A DNA stretch of 64,000 nucleotides from Amycolatopsis xylanica (GTDB taxonomy: Bacteria; Actinomycetota; Actinomycetes; Mycobacteriales; Pseudonocardiaceae): contig NZ_FNON01000008.1 in the NCBI RefSeq assembly GCF_900107045.1, positions 356,456-420,455 of the forward strand. The letters are read 5' to 3'. The notes beneath the pieces are model-generated. The model saw only the letters and a list, made by a program, of their open reading frames with translations. It was not told the origin of the DNA and did not search any database. The translations under genes and the position numbers were made by a program. Every line of letters begins with the position of its first letter. Position 1 is the stretch's first letter. Below are positions 36,443 to 44,419 of the stretch, in pieces.

Positions 36443-37195
36443 ATGAACCTGAAGCGCAAACTCGCCGTCGCCGCTGGGGCATTACTAGCCCCGATCGTCG
36501 TGATCACCGTTCCGGTGGGAACGGCCAGCGCGCACGGCTACGTTTCGTCACCGCCGAGCCGCCAGGCCTTCTGCGCACAAGGCAAGGTCTCGAACTGTGG
36601 CCCGATCATTTACGAACCGCAGAGCGTGGAAGGCCCCAAGGGGCTGACCAGCTGCAATGGCGGACTTTCGCAATTCGCGCAGCTCGCGGACGAAAGCAGG
36701 AACTGGCCGACCACCTCGGTCAGCGGAACCGTCAACTTCACCTGGACGCTGACCGCGCGTCACGCGACCAGCACCTGGGAATACTTCATCGGCGGCACCA
36801 AGGTCGCCTCGTTCAACGACGGCGGCGCGCAACCGGGGGCCACCAAGACCCACGCGGTCAATCTGAGCGGTTTCTCCGGCCGCCAGAAACTGCTGGCCCG
36901 GTGGAACATCGCCGACACCGCCAACGCGTTCTATTCGTGTGTCGATTTGCAGATCGGTGGCGGAAACCCGACAACCCCCACGACACCGCCGACCTCCACG
37001 AGCACTCCCACCACTCCGCCGACCACTCCGACGACGTCTCAACCGCCCGCCGGTGGCACGTGGCAGGTGAATACGCCTTACTCGGTCGGCCAGACGGTCA
37101 CTTACGGTGGCGCGACTTACAAGTGCATTACCGCGCACACTTCGCTGCAGGGCTGGGAACCGCCCAACGTCCCCGCACTGTGGCAGAAGCAGTGA
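36443..37195 (+). CDS. AA10 lytic polysaccharide monooxygenase with CBM5/12 (chitin-active)
   Basis: 250 residues from the ATG at 36443. A 30-residue signal peptide ends ASA just before His31, the N-terminal His that binds copper in mature LPMOs (HGYVSSPPSRQAFC). The second copper His is in TARHATSTWEY. The AA10 domain ends near residue 175. A Pro/Thr linker (TTPPTSTSTPTTPPTTPTT) then leads to a CBM5/12 chitin-binding module (YSVGQTVTYGGATYKCITAH). It should oxidatively cleave crystalline chitin outside the cell. A DasR-type site covers the promoter. The stop overlaps the GTG of the DUF305 lipoprotein. Confidence 0.92.
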   Translation: MNLKRKLAVAAGALLAPIVVITVPVGTASAHGYVSSPPSRQAFCAQGKVSNCGPIIYEPQSVEGPKGLTSCNGGLSQFAQLADESRNWPTTSVSGTVNFTWTLTARHATSTWEYFIGGTKVASFNDGGAQPGATKTHAVNLSGFSGRQKLLARWNIADTANAFYSCVDLQIGGGNPTTPTTPPTSTSTPTTPPTTPTTSQPPAGGTWQVNTPYSVGQTVTYGGATYKCITAHTSLQGWEPPNVPALWQKQ

Positions 37196-37734
37196 AGTTC
37201 CGCATCGCGCTGGCCGCCGGTCTCCTCACCCTCGCCGGGTGCGGGTCCGGCGGCCCCGCCGCGCCCGCCACCGAGTTCAACCAGACCGACGTGATGTTCC
37301 TGCAGATGATGATCCCGCATCACCAGCAGGGCATCGATATCGCGCGGCTGGCCAAGGAACACAAGCTGCGCCCCGAGATCCAGGTGCTCGCGAACGCCAT
37401 CGACGTGACCCAGGTCAACGAGGTCGCGGACATGAAGGCCTGGCTCGAAGGCTGGGCACAGCCGCAGACCGCGGGCGCGGCGCCGGAAATCCACGCACAC
37501 CACGGCGGCACGCGCCTGACCCCGCCGGACGAGGTGGCCGAACTGAAGGCGGCCAAGCCGGAGGAGTTCGAGAAGCTGTTCGTCAACATCCTCACGGCGC
37601 ACCAGCACAACGCGGTCGAACTCGCGCAGACCGAGGTGGCGGGCGGCGCGGCCTTCAAGACGAAGGACCTGGCGAACCGGATCGTCCAGTCGCGCACCGG
37701 GGAGATCAAGCAGCTACTGGGTTTTCTCGGCTGA
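37192..37734 (+). CDS. DUF305 lipoprotein, coupled to the LPMO
   Basis: 180 residues from a GTG overlapping the LPMO stop. The lipobox is LTLAGCG. The DUF305 (ferritin-like four-helix) domain carries paired His residues, as in MIPHHQQGIDIARLA and LTAHQHNAVELA, with HAHHGG between. DUF305 proteins are often found with copper handling. Coupling to a copper enzyme is notable and suggests a role in copper supply; that is inference. The 3' end overlaps the convergent PH-domain gene by 21 bp. Confidence 0.87.
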   Translation: MKFRIALAAGLLTLAGCGSGGPAAPATEFNQTDVMFLQMMIPHHQQGIDIARLAKEHKLRPEIQVLANAIDVTQVNEVADMKAWLEGWAQPQTAGAAPEIHAHHGGTRLTPPDEVAELKAAKPEEFEKLFVNILTAHQHNAVELAQTEVAGGAAFKTKDLANRIVQSRTGEIKQLLGFLG

Positions 37735-39243
37735 GGGCACCAGGAACTGGCCGACCAGCGGCAGCAGTTCGCCTGCGACGTGGAGCGCTTCGGAGGTTTC
37801 CACGTCGGGCACCGAGTAGTGCTGGTGCCCGGCCGCCGTTGTGGCGGTCAGCGTCGCCAGCCCGGCGCGGCGCTGGAAGAACGACCGGCGCACGTTCCAG
37901 CCGACGATCCCCTCGCGGGTGAGCACCACACGCCGCCGCACGAGTGAGCCGTGCCCGCTGACCAAAGCCGAGCCGACGACCGCGTGCCCGAGGTTGCGGT
38001 AGCGGTCGAACGCCAGCGCGGCCGCGATCGGCACCACGATCAGGGAACTCAGCGCGACACCGATCGTCACGAGATCGATGGCCCACAAGAGGAAAGCCAG
38101 CCCGATCAGCACCGCGGCGCCGGCGAAGGCCCTGGTGTACCGGCGACGGCGGGCCTGCGGGCCGTGCTCGACGAGGTCCGCGCTGAGCGGCTCCGGCGCG
38201 CCGACGATTGCCGCCACGCGAACGGCTTCCTCACGGGGCGCGGGTGGCAACAGCACCGTGCCGCCCCGCTCGGTGCCGCGGCCGACGCGCAACCCGGTGG
38301 TGATCGCCAGCAGCTTCGCGCCGCGCACCAGCCGCAGCAGCAGCGGTTCGCTGACCTCGACGCCGCGCAGCCGCCGCTCCTCGATGGTCGTGGACCGCTT
38401 GTTGATCAGCCCGCGCGAGATGTGCAGCGTGCCGCTCTGATGCCTGCTGAGCCGGAAGTTCCAGTACGCCAGCACATAGCCCGCCGTCGACGCGACGATC
38501 ACCACCACGGCGAGCACCCCGACGATCTCGGCGATGTCCTGCGCGAGCGGCGCGTTCTCCAGGTGCCGGAAGAGCACCCGCAGCGGGCCGAAGCGGTCGA
38601 GGTCGCCCTCCGCCTCGGACAGCACCCGCGACAGCGCGGCGCCGAGGACACCGACCGTGACCAGCCCGGACAGCGTGAACGGCCCGAACCGGATCCATTT
38701 CGGATCAAGCTCGGCGAGCGTGGTCTCCGGCGGCTTGAGGTCGGCGACGTCGGTCTCAGCCGTGACAGGACTCCGATGCAGCAACTCATCGCGCAGCCGC
38801 TGGGCCTCGTCGGCGGTCAGCGCGTCGAGCTTGATGCCCTCGTTCCCCTTGTCGGACCGCCCGGTGCCGACGGTGACCGCGGCCAGCCCGAGCACCCGGT
38901 GCAACGCCTGCGCGTCGATGTCGACGGTGCGCACCCTGTCGGTCGACACGGTCAGCACTTGCTTGCGCAGCAAGCCTTTCCGGATCTGCACCTGCCGCGG
39001 CGTGACGCGGTACGTGGTCGTGAACCAGCGCAGCACGCCGAGCACCACCAGCACCCCGACGCCGAACAACGTCCACCACGGGCCACGTCCGGTCGACGCG
39101 CCGACCACCAGGATCGCGAGCAGGCCTGGCAGCGCGCGCACGACCTCGTTGAGCGGGTGCACCAGCAGCATCTTCGGGCTGAGCTTGCGCCAGTCCGTCT
39201 CGGTCTCGGCCGACGCTTCCGGCGGCGCCCACGGCGACGTCAC
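37714..39243 (-). CDS. PH-domain membrane protein (YdbT-like)
   Basis: 509 residues. Three bacterial PH (bPH2) domains alternate with membrane-helix pairs. The first PH domain reads TYRVTPRQVQIRKGLLRKQVL, and the second and third open with LSRHQSGTLHISRGL and VVLTREGIVGWNVR. These are the layout of the YdbT family. It overlaps the second PH-domain gene by 4 bp, as ydbS and ydbT do in Bacillus. Suggested roles are in envelope stress or bacteriocin resistance; the function here is unknown. Confidence 0.85.
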   Translation of the reverse strand: MTSPWAPPEASAETETDWRKLSPKMLLVHPLNEVVRALPGLLAILVVGASTGRGPWWTLFGVGVLVVLGVLRWFTTTYRVTPRQVQIRKGLLRKQVLTVSTDRVRTVDIDAQALHRVLGLAAVTVGTGRSDKGNEGIKLDALTADEAQRLRDELLHRSPVTAETDVADLKPPETTLAELDPKWIRFGPFTLSGLVTVGVLGAALSRVLSEAEGDLDRFGPLRVLFRHLENAPLAQDIAEIVGVLAVVVIVASTAGYVLAYWNFRLSRHQSGTLHISRGLINKRSTTIEERRLRGVEVSEPLLLRLVRGAKLLAITTGLRVGRGTERGGTVLLPPAPREEAVRVAAIVGAPEPLSADLVEHGPQARRRRYTRAFAGAAVLIGLAFLLWAIDLVTIGVALSSLIVVPIAAALAFDRYRNLGHAVVGSALVSGHGSLVRRRVVLTREGIVGWNVRRSFFQRRAGLATLTATTAAGHQHYSVPDVETSEALHVAGELLPLVGQFLVPSAEKTQ

Positions 39244-39746
39244 GTCGCGTCCCCTTCGGTGGCGACGGTGTTGCCGGTGAGCTCCTCCGCCGCACGCCGC
39301 GCGGTCTCCTGGTCAAGGCCGTGGATCTTGATCGGGCCCGCCGACGAGGCGGTGGTGACCGTCAGGTTCGCCAGCCCGAACATCCGCTCCAGCACACCGC
39401 GTTCGCTGTCGACGGTCTGGATGCGCGAGACCGGCGCGATCCGCCATTCCTGGTCCAGCCAGCCGGACCGGGTGTAGACGGCGTCCGGGGTGATTTCCCA
39501 GCGGTGCACGGCGAACCGCCACCGCGGCATGACGAGGATGTGCGCGAGCGCGACCACCGCCGAGACGAGGAAGACGACCAGATGCGGGGTGGCGCCGGTC
39601 TCGTCGTCGACCAGCAGCCACACCACCTGCGCACCGAAAAAGAAGACCCAGCTGAACGCGGCACGGCACGCCCAATACAGCTTCGCCTTCGGACTGACAC
39701 GGTTGCGGGGCTCCCGTAGCTCGACCGCGCCCCCTGACTCGCTCAT
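39240..39746 (-). CDS. PH-domain membrane protein (YdbS-like)
   Basis: 168 residues: a short head, two membrane helices (about 30-75) and one bPH2 domain (VHRWEITPDAVYTRSGWLDQEWRIAPVSRIQTVD). First gene of the two-gene YdbS/YdbT-type operon. It ends just in front of the larger gene, with an overlapping start. Downstream of mca on the same strand by 9 bp, so the three may be one transcript. Confidence 0.86.
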   Translation of the reverse strand: MSESGGAVELREPRNRVSPKAKLYWACRAAFSWVFFFGAQVVWLLVDDETGATPHLVVFLVSAVVALAHILVMPRWRFAVHRWEITPDAVYTRSGWLDQEWRIAPVSRIQTVDSERGVLERMFGLANLTVTTASSAGPIKIHGLDQETARRAAEELTGNTVATEGDAT

Positions 39747-39755
39747 GGCGTCACC

Positions 39756-40664
39756 CTAACACTGTTCGGGACGCCGGTGGTGAAGATCAGCGATCACCCC
39801 CGCGAACAGGTCGTTCTCGGGCACGGTCGTCTCGACCAGGGACCGGGCGAGGTGGTAGTCCTCGGTCGGCCACGCCCGCTGCTCGATCTCCAGCGGGCAC
39901 GACCGTTCCGGCCCGTCCGGGTTCACCTGGGTCTCGTGCGCGAGCAGCGCGCGCAACCGCGTCGGATACCACTCGGCACACGAGACCTGGGACGTGATGT
40001 CCCAGGTGCGCATGGAGTCGTCCCAGCCCGCGAGCACTTCGGCATGCGGCGAGTACAGCCCGGCGGCCGTCATGCCGTCGTAGAGCGCCTGGAAGTACGC
40101 CTTGCTGAACGCGCAGATGTAATACAGCTTCAGCGGCTTCCACGCCTCGCCGGTTCCCGGGTAGCGCTCCGCGTCGCCCGCCGCGTCGAACGCCGCCATC
40201 GTGACCTGATGGGTCTTGATGTGGTCGGGATGCGGATAGCCGCCGTTCTCGTCGTAGGTCATCACGACATGCGGCCGGAACTCGCGGATCGCCCGCACGA
40301 GCGGCGTCGCGGCGGTCTCGACGTCTTCCAGCGCGAAACTGCCGTCGGGCACCGGCTCACCGTTCTTGGGCAGGCCGGAGTCCATGAACCCGAGGAAACG
40401 CTGCTCGACTCCGAGGATCTCGCGGGCCCGTTCCATCTCGGCGCGGCGCAGCCTGGGCAAGTCGGCCCAGACCTCGGGCCGGTCCATGGCCGGGTTGAGC
40501 ACGTCGCCGCGCTCGCCGCCGGTCATGGTGCAGACCAGCACCTCGGCGCCCTCGGCCGCGTACTTGGCGAGCGTCGCGGCGCCCTTGCTGGACTCGTCGT
40601 CGGGGTGGGCGTGCACGGCCATCAGCCGGAGGCCGGCACGCGGCCGGGAAGTGGATTCGGTCAT
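39756..40664 (-). CDS. mca: Mycothiol S-conjugate amidase Mca
   Basis: 302 residues of the LmbE/PIG-L deacetylase family. The zinc motif AHPDDES is at 19-25 and the later His pair is in GGYPHPDHIKTH; the HPDH spacing is the Mca/MshB pattern. The length and the block KLYYICAFSKAYFQAL fit Mca rather than MshB. It cleaves mycothiol conjugates of toxins and electrophiles, releasing a mercapturic acid for export, so it is a detoxification enzyme. It diverges from a TetR regulator across an interval with an AGTTA/TAACT repeat. Confidence 0.9.
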   Translation of the reverse strand: MTESTSRPRAGLRLMAVHAHPDDESSKGAATLAKYAAEGAEVLVCTMTGGERGDVLNPAMDRPEVWADLPRLRRAEMERAREILGVEQRFLGFMDSGLPKNGEPVPDGSFALEDVETAATPLVRAIREFRPHVVMTYDENGGYPHPDHIKTHQVTMAAFDAAGDAERYPGTGEAWKPLKLYYICAFSKAYFQALYDGMTAAGLYSPHAEVLAGWDDSMRTWDITSQVSCAEWYPTRLRALLAHETQVNPDGPERSCPLEIEQRAWPTEDYHLARSLVETTVPENDLFAGVIADLHHRRPEQC

Positions 40665-40705
40665 CGGCCCTCCTAGGTCGAGCCCGAAAGCTAGCCCGAT
40701 CCAAA

Positions 40706-40724
40706 AGTTATGTCAAACCTAACT
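40706..40724. promoter_or_regulatory. Candidate operator between mca and tetR
   Basis: AGTTA-N9-TAACT inverted repeat between the divergent mca and TetR-family genes, 39 bp upstream of the regulator's start. Inferred from symmetry. Confidence 0.35.
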
Positions 40725-40762
40725 ATTGGCGCGGCCTAAAGTTGCGCGTATCCTCTGATGCC

Positions 40763-41395
40763 ATGGAGACACACGCCGCGGTCGGGTTGCGCGATCGCAA
40801 GAAGCAGGAGACCCGCGACCGCCTGGCCCACGTCGCGACGCTGCTCTTCATCGAGCGCGGCTTCGAGAACGTGACGATCGCCGAGATCGCCGCGGCGGCC
40901 GACGTGTCCAAGATGACCGTCACGAACTACTTCCCGCGCAAGGAAGATCTCGTCTTCGACGCCCACGAAAACGTGGTGGACAGCCTCGCCAAGACGCTGC
41001 GCGATCGGCGTCCCGGCGAGTCCGCGCTGCGGGCGCTGCACCGGGAGTTCGTCGGCTCACTCGACGCGAACCGGCCGTTGAACGGCCTTTGCACCACCGG
41101 CTTCGCCCAGCTCGTCCACGACAGCGAGCGCCTGCGCGCCCGCGAACGCGAACTCGACGAAAAGCGCGAAGCCGCACTGGCGGACGCGCTCGCCGCGGAA
41201 GCGGGCGCCACCGACCCGGCGCCCGTGCTGGTGGCCGCCCAGCTCGCGGCCGCCCACCGCGTCCTGGTCCACCGCGGGCGCGCGCTCATCCGCGAGCGCA
41301 CCGGACGCCAAGCCGTGCGCGCCGAACTGACGGAACTGGCCGAGTCGGCGTTCACACTGCTCGAACCCGCACTCGGCGGCTGCTACGAGCGCTGA
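40763..41395 (+). CDS. TetR-family transcriptional regulator
   Basis: 210 residues from the ATG at 40763; a TTG seven codons upstream is an alternative. The helix-turn-helix is NVTIAEIAAAADVSKMTVTNYFPRKEDLVFD. The C-terminal ligand domain cannot be tied to a ligand. Divergent from mca, so mycothiol-conjugate detoxification or its own gene may be the target. The 3' end overlaps the convergent oxidoreductase by 13 bp. Confidence 0.88.
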   Translation: METHAAVGLRDRKKQETRDRLAHVATLLFIERGFENVTIAEIAAAADVSKMTVTNYFPRKEDLVFDAHENVVDSLAKTLRDRRPGESALRALHREFVGSLDANRPLNGLCTTGFAQLVHDSERLRARERELDEKREAALADALAAEAGATDPAPVLVAAQLAAAHRVLVHRGRALIRERTGRQAVRAELTELAESAFTLLEPALGGCYER

Positions 41396-42333
41396 CCGTG
41401 GAAGGCCTCGATCACTTCCTGAACCCGCAACCCGCTCGCGAAGTCCGCCAGCGCACGCGGATGCTTGCCCCGGATCGCCTCGGCGAACAGCGAAAGCCTT
41501 TCCGCGTCGGATCCCCGTGGCCCGCTCAGCGTCACCGGCGTCCACTCCCCGCCGTCCGACACGAACAGCTGCGCCCAGTTCCGCAGCAGATAGGACCGCC
41601 GCGTCCCCCACAGCACCCACTCGTACAGCTCAGGCGCCGCGATCCCGGCGAACCCTGAAACGTGCACCGGCACGTCCCCGGCCCGCAGCAGGCCACGTGC
41701 CGCGACCTCGCCCTCCTCAGGCGCGTCAAGACCGACGTCGACCGCCTCAAGCGGCCCGAGCAGCCGATCCGTCAGGTAGACGAAGTGCGAAAGCACCTCG
41801 CGCACGAACCCGCCTTGTTCTTTGCCTGCCACCCAGGTCGCCGTCGCCTGGAAGTCCCTCGGCCAGCGCGGGAAGTGCAGCCGCACATCGACGCCCCGCA
41901 CCTCGCCGACCTCCCCGTCGGCGAGCGCGCGCTCGACCTCGAGCACGGCGTCCCGGTTCGACAGCGCGAAGTTCACCGCGGCCGCCACGCCCTGCTCACC
42001 GGCGGCCTCGACCATGCGCCGCCCGTCCTCCAGGCTGACGGCCAGCGGCTTCTCGCAGAACACGGCCTTACCGGACCTGATGGCCGCGATCACCGGCTCG
42101 GCATGGAACTTCGGCGGCGTCGCGAAGTAGACCGCGTCGACGTCACCCGCCTCCACGATCTCCCGCACATCCGCGGCGAACGGCACGTCGACCCGTCCCG
42201 CGGCCTCCGGGTTCACATCGAAGACCCGCACGACCTCGAACTCGTCCAACGACCGGGCCGCGGCGACCATCTCCGTGCCCATCACCCCGAGCCCGACCAC
42301 ACCGAGCCGGACCGGCTCACCCCGAATTCCCAT
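41383..42333 (-). CDS. Gfo/Idh/MocA-family oxidoreductase
   Basis: 316 residues from the ATG at 42333; the upstream extension is not family-like. The NAD(P)-binding Rossmann motif is GVVGLGVMGTEMV and the family signature CEKPLAVS follows in the middle. A beta-sheet C-terminal domain of normal size comes next. It should oxidise or reduce a sugar or inositol-like substrate; which one is not visible. No sugar transporter or kinase neighbours it. Confidence 0.87.
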   Translation of the reverse strand: MGIRGEPVRLGVVGLGVMGTEMVAAARSLDEFEVVRVFDVNPEAAGRVDVPFAADVREIVEAGDVDAVYFATPPKFHAEPVIAAIRSGKAVFCEKPLAVSLEDGRRMVEAAGEQGVAAAVNFALSNRDAVLEVERALADGEVGEVRGVDVRLHFPRWPRDFQATATWVAGKEQGGFVREVLSHFVYLTDRLLGPLEAVDVGLDAPEEGEVAARGLLRAGDVPVHVSGFAGIAAPELYEWVLWGTRRSYLLRNWAQLFVSDGGEWTPVTLSGPRGSDAERLSLFAEAIRGKHPRALADFASGLRVQEVIEAFHGQRS

Positions 42334-42373
42334 GCGCGGAGTCTCTGCGAAACCCCGCCCGACTTCAAGATCC

Positions 42374-42964
42374 TTACGATGTGGGCTTGCACTTAGGCGC
42401 ACTAGCCGCCGCGGCCATCAGCTCAGGCGACCCTGCGATGGGCGACACCGGATCGACGGCCTCCATCACCGCGTTCTGCGCGGCGTTCATGGCCTCGATG
42501 GCAGCATCGAGCGCCTTCGAGTCCCCCGCCTTCGCCGCCTCCAGCTTCGCCTTCCCGTTGGCAGCGGCATCACGAGCGGCCGTGAACTTGTCCACAAAGG
42601 ACTTCCTGGCACTTTCCCCCACCGGCACAGCCGAAGCCCCGATGGCGTTCAGCTCCTCAACGGCCTTCCCCGCCAGCTCGGCATACCGCCCCAGACTCTC
42701 CCCAATCGTCTTGGCGGTAGCCACCTCGGACTTCGGCCGCTTCTTCGCATCCTCATTGACGGCCAGCCGATACCCATGAACAGCCCCGCAAAGCCCATCC
42801 ATCCAGGCAACAGCCTTCGCATCAGCCCCCGGAGCCGAAGTAACCGTCGACGTGGCCACAGTCACACTCGTAACCGGCGCGGGAGCCCCACCCCCAGAGC
42901 ACCCACCAACGACCGCCCCTAGGAGCCCAGCCACCCCAGCAACCCCCACCCAGCGCAAACCCAT
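42374..42964 (-). CDS. Lipoprotein of unknown function
   Basis: 196 residues from the ATG at 42964. A lipoprotein signal ends in AVVGGCSGG. A Thr/Ser/Ala-rich tether precedes a helical domain (ICC-like helices AKTIGESLGRYAELAGKAVEEL and ALDAAIEAMNAAQNAV). The domain has a single mid Cys and one near the C-terminus (SAPKCKPTS) that may form a disulfide. No family recognised. It lies 40 bp upstream of the Gfo/Idh gene and could share its transcript. Confidence 0.75.
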   Translation of the reverse strand: MGLRWVGVAGVAGLLGAVVGGCSGGGAPAPVTSVTVATSTVTSAPGADAKAVAWMDGLCGAVHGYRLAVNEDAKKRPKSEVATAKTIGESLGRYAELAGKAVEELNAIGASAVPVGESARKSFVDKFTAARDAAANGKAKLEAAKAGDSKALDAAIEAMNAAQNAVMEAVDPVSPIAGSPELMAAAASAPKCKPTS

Positions 42965-43076
42965 CCCAAGTCTCCCCTTCAAGAGCTCAACCTGAGACCA
43001 ACACGCACCCCACGACCCCCAGGTTGCCCCCAACCCGAAAAACCTCCCCCGACCGCCATCCACCCACCCGAAGGAG

Positions 43077-43122
43077 GTCGTGAGTGTTTAGACCGGTTAG
43101 AACCGGCCGGAACACTCACGAC
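43077..43122. repeat. Palindromic repeat element, copy B
   Basis: GTCGTGAGTG... around ACCGGTT-AG-AACCGG and ending ACACTCACGAC. The left arm has several changes; the right arm is identical to that of copy D near 51.4 kb. It lies between the lipoprotein and the RHS immunity gene. Confidence 0.75.
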
Positions 43123-43230
43123 CCCAAACCCCGGCTGACCGAGTTGAGGATCTCGCAAGGTGGGCCGGTGAATCTCGCGGTGGGAAGGGTCACCCTTGCC
43201 GGTCAGCGACATATGCGACGACCGGGGCCG

Positions 43231-43779
43231 TCATCTCACTCGGTTCTTCGCGATGTTTCGTATCTTCTTGGTCCTGCCGGACTCGGCGAGCAGGCCGAGT
43301 ACCGGAGCCGACGTCGATTCTTCGGCAAGGAGGCGCTGCATCCAGTCCGTGACCTCCGCCAATTCCTCCGGGGTCGGCACTTGACCGTCCTCGACGGAGA
43401 GGTAGAACAGCCAGTCGCGAATGCGCTGGCGGATGAACTCGCGGTGTCCCTCCGCTTCGAGCCGATCCAGTTCCGGCAGGACGGCAGCGGCCCACCGCTG
43501 GAAAGAGACGGGATCGGTTGCCTTCCTTGCGATCTCGTCCACGAGCGCCACGATCGCGGTCTTGGCGGTCAGCTCTTCAGGGTCACGCAGAATCGTGGCC
43601 ACGATCGCGCGGTCACCCGCGCGGTCTTGCGAGTCGGCCACCGCCGAAACCACGCGCTGATAAGCAGCGGATCGTACATGCTCGTCCGCGACGGCCTCGT
43701 CAATGTCCACATCGGCGATCCCGGCGCCCGCGAGCAATGCGGTCAGATCCGCGCGTAGTGTCATTCCCTCATCACCCAT
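43231..43779 (-). CDS. Putative immunity protein for the RHS toxin
   Basis: 182 residues, acidic, all-helical by composition (VRSAAYQRVVSAVADSQDRAG, FIRQRIRDWLFYLSVEDG), with no membrane segment. The ATG at 43779 overlaps the end of the RHS toxin tip by 8 bp, the arrangement in which immunity genes follow polymorphic toxins. No known immunity family is evident to me. Immunity function is inferred from position. Confidence 0.72.
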   Translation of the reverse strand: MGDEGMTLRADLTALLAGAGIADVDIDEAVADEHVRSAAYQRVVSAVADSQDRAGDRAIVATILRDPEELTAKTAIVALVDEIARKATDPVSFQRWAAAVLPELDRLEAEGHREFIRQRIRDWLFYLSVEDGQVPTPEELAEVTDWMQRLLAEESTSAPVLGLLAESGRTKKIRNIAKNRVR

Positions 43780-44419
43780 CGCAAGGCTTATTGGCGGCGG
43801 CTTTCCTTGCCTCTTCCTCCCGCTGTGCCGCCTGGTTCCGCTTGCCCAGTTTCCTGACGGCCTTCCTGATCTCCTTTTTGTAGTGTTCCACGATTTGCCT
43901 CTGCTGACTTGAGAGGTCTGGCTGGTTGTGGAGCGGGTAACCGTTCGGGCCGATCCTGACTTCCCGCCCCCGGCCGGTGACATGGGCGTGCGCCGGCTTG
44001 TCGGCGTCGTATTCGTGAACGACGATGTGCACCCCGTTCTTGATGACATCGAGAAGGGACAACCCGAGCGGGTCGAGCCACGTAAGCGGGTTGGGCACAT
44101 AGCTGTGCGGCGCGTAGCCACCGGCGAGGCCGAGCGGATCAGGACTGAAGTACCGTGCGGTTTCCGGGTCGTAGTACCGGAAGTAGTTGTAGTTGAGCCC
44201 GGACTCCGGATCGGCGTACTGGCCGGGGAACCGCAGCGGCGTCGCCGCGGTGCCACCGCGGGCGATCGGCAGCCCCCACGCCGTGGTCTGCCCGAACCAC
44301 GCCAGGTTCCCGTACTCGTCCACCAGCTCGGTCGGTGTGCCGACCAGGTCGGTGACGATCGCGTAGAACCTCTCGTCGGTGCTCCCCGAACGCTCCACCT
44401 GGACGAGTGGCCTGTGCGA
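43772..44419 (-). pseudogene. Detached C-terminal end of the RHS protein with toxin tip
   Basis: The open frame continues directly from the RHS stop, starting SHRPLVQVERSGSTDERFYAI. It holds the last RHS repeats and the hyperconserved core end (YYDPETARYFSPDPLGL, YVPNPLTWLDPLGL). A variable tip follows (about 85 residues: VHEYDADKPAHAHVTGRG, VRIGPNGYPLHNQPDLS, then KK/RK-rich helices). The tip resembles polymorphic-toxin type 24 domains as I remember them; the match is unverified. Because the frame is unbroken except for one TAA at 44420-44422, this was once one protein of about 1455 residues. It could restart at the GTG at 44398, but no clear ribosome site precedes it. Confidence 0.75.
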
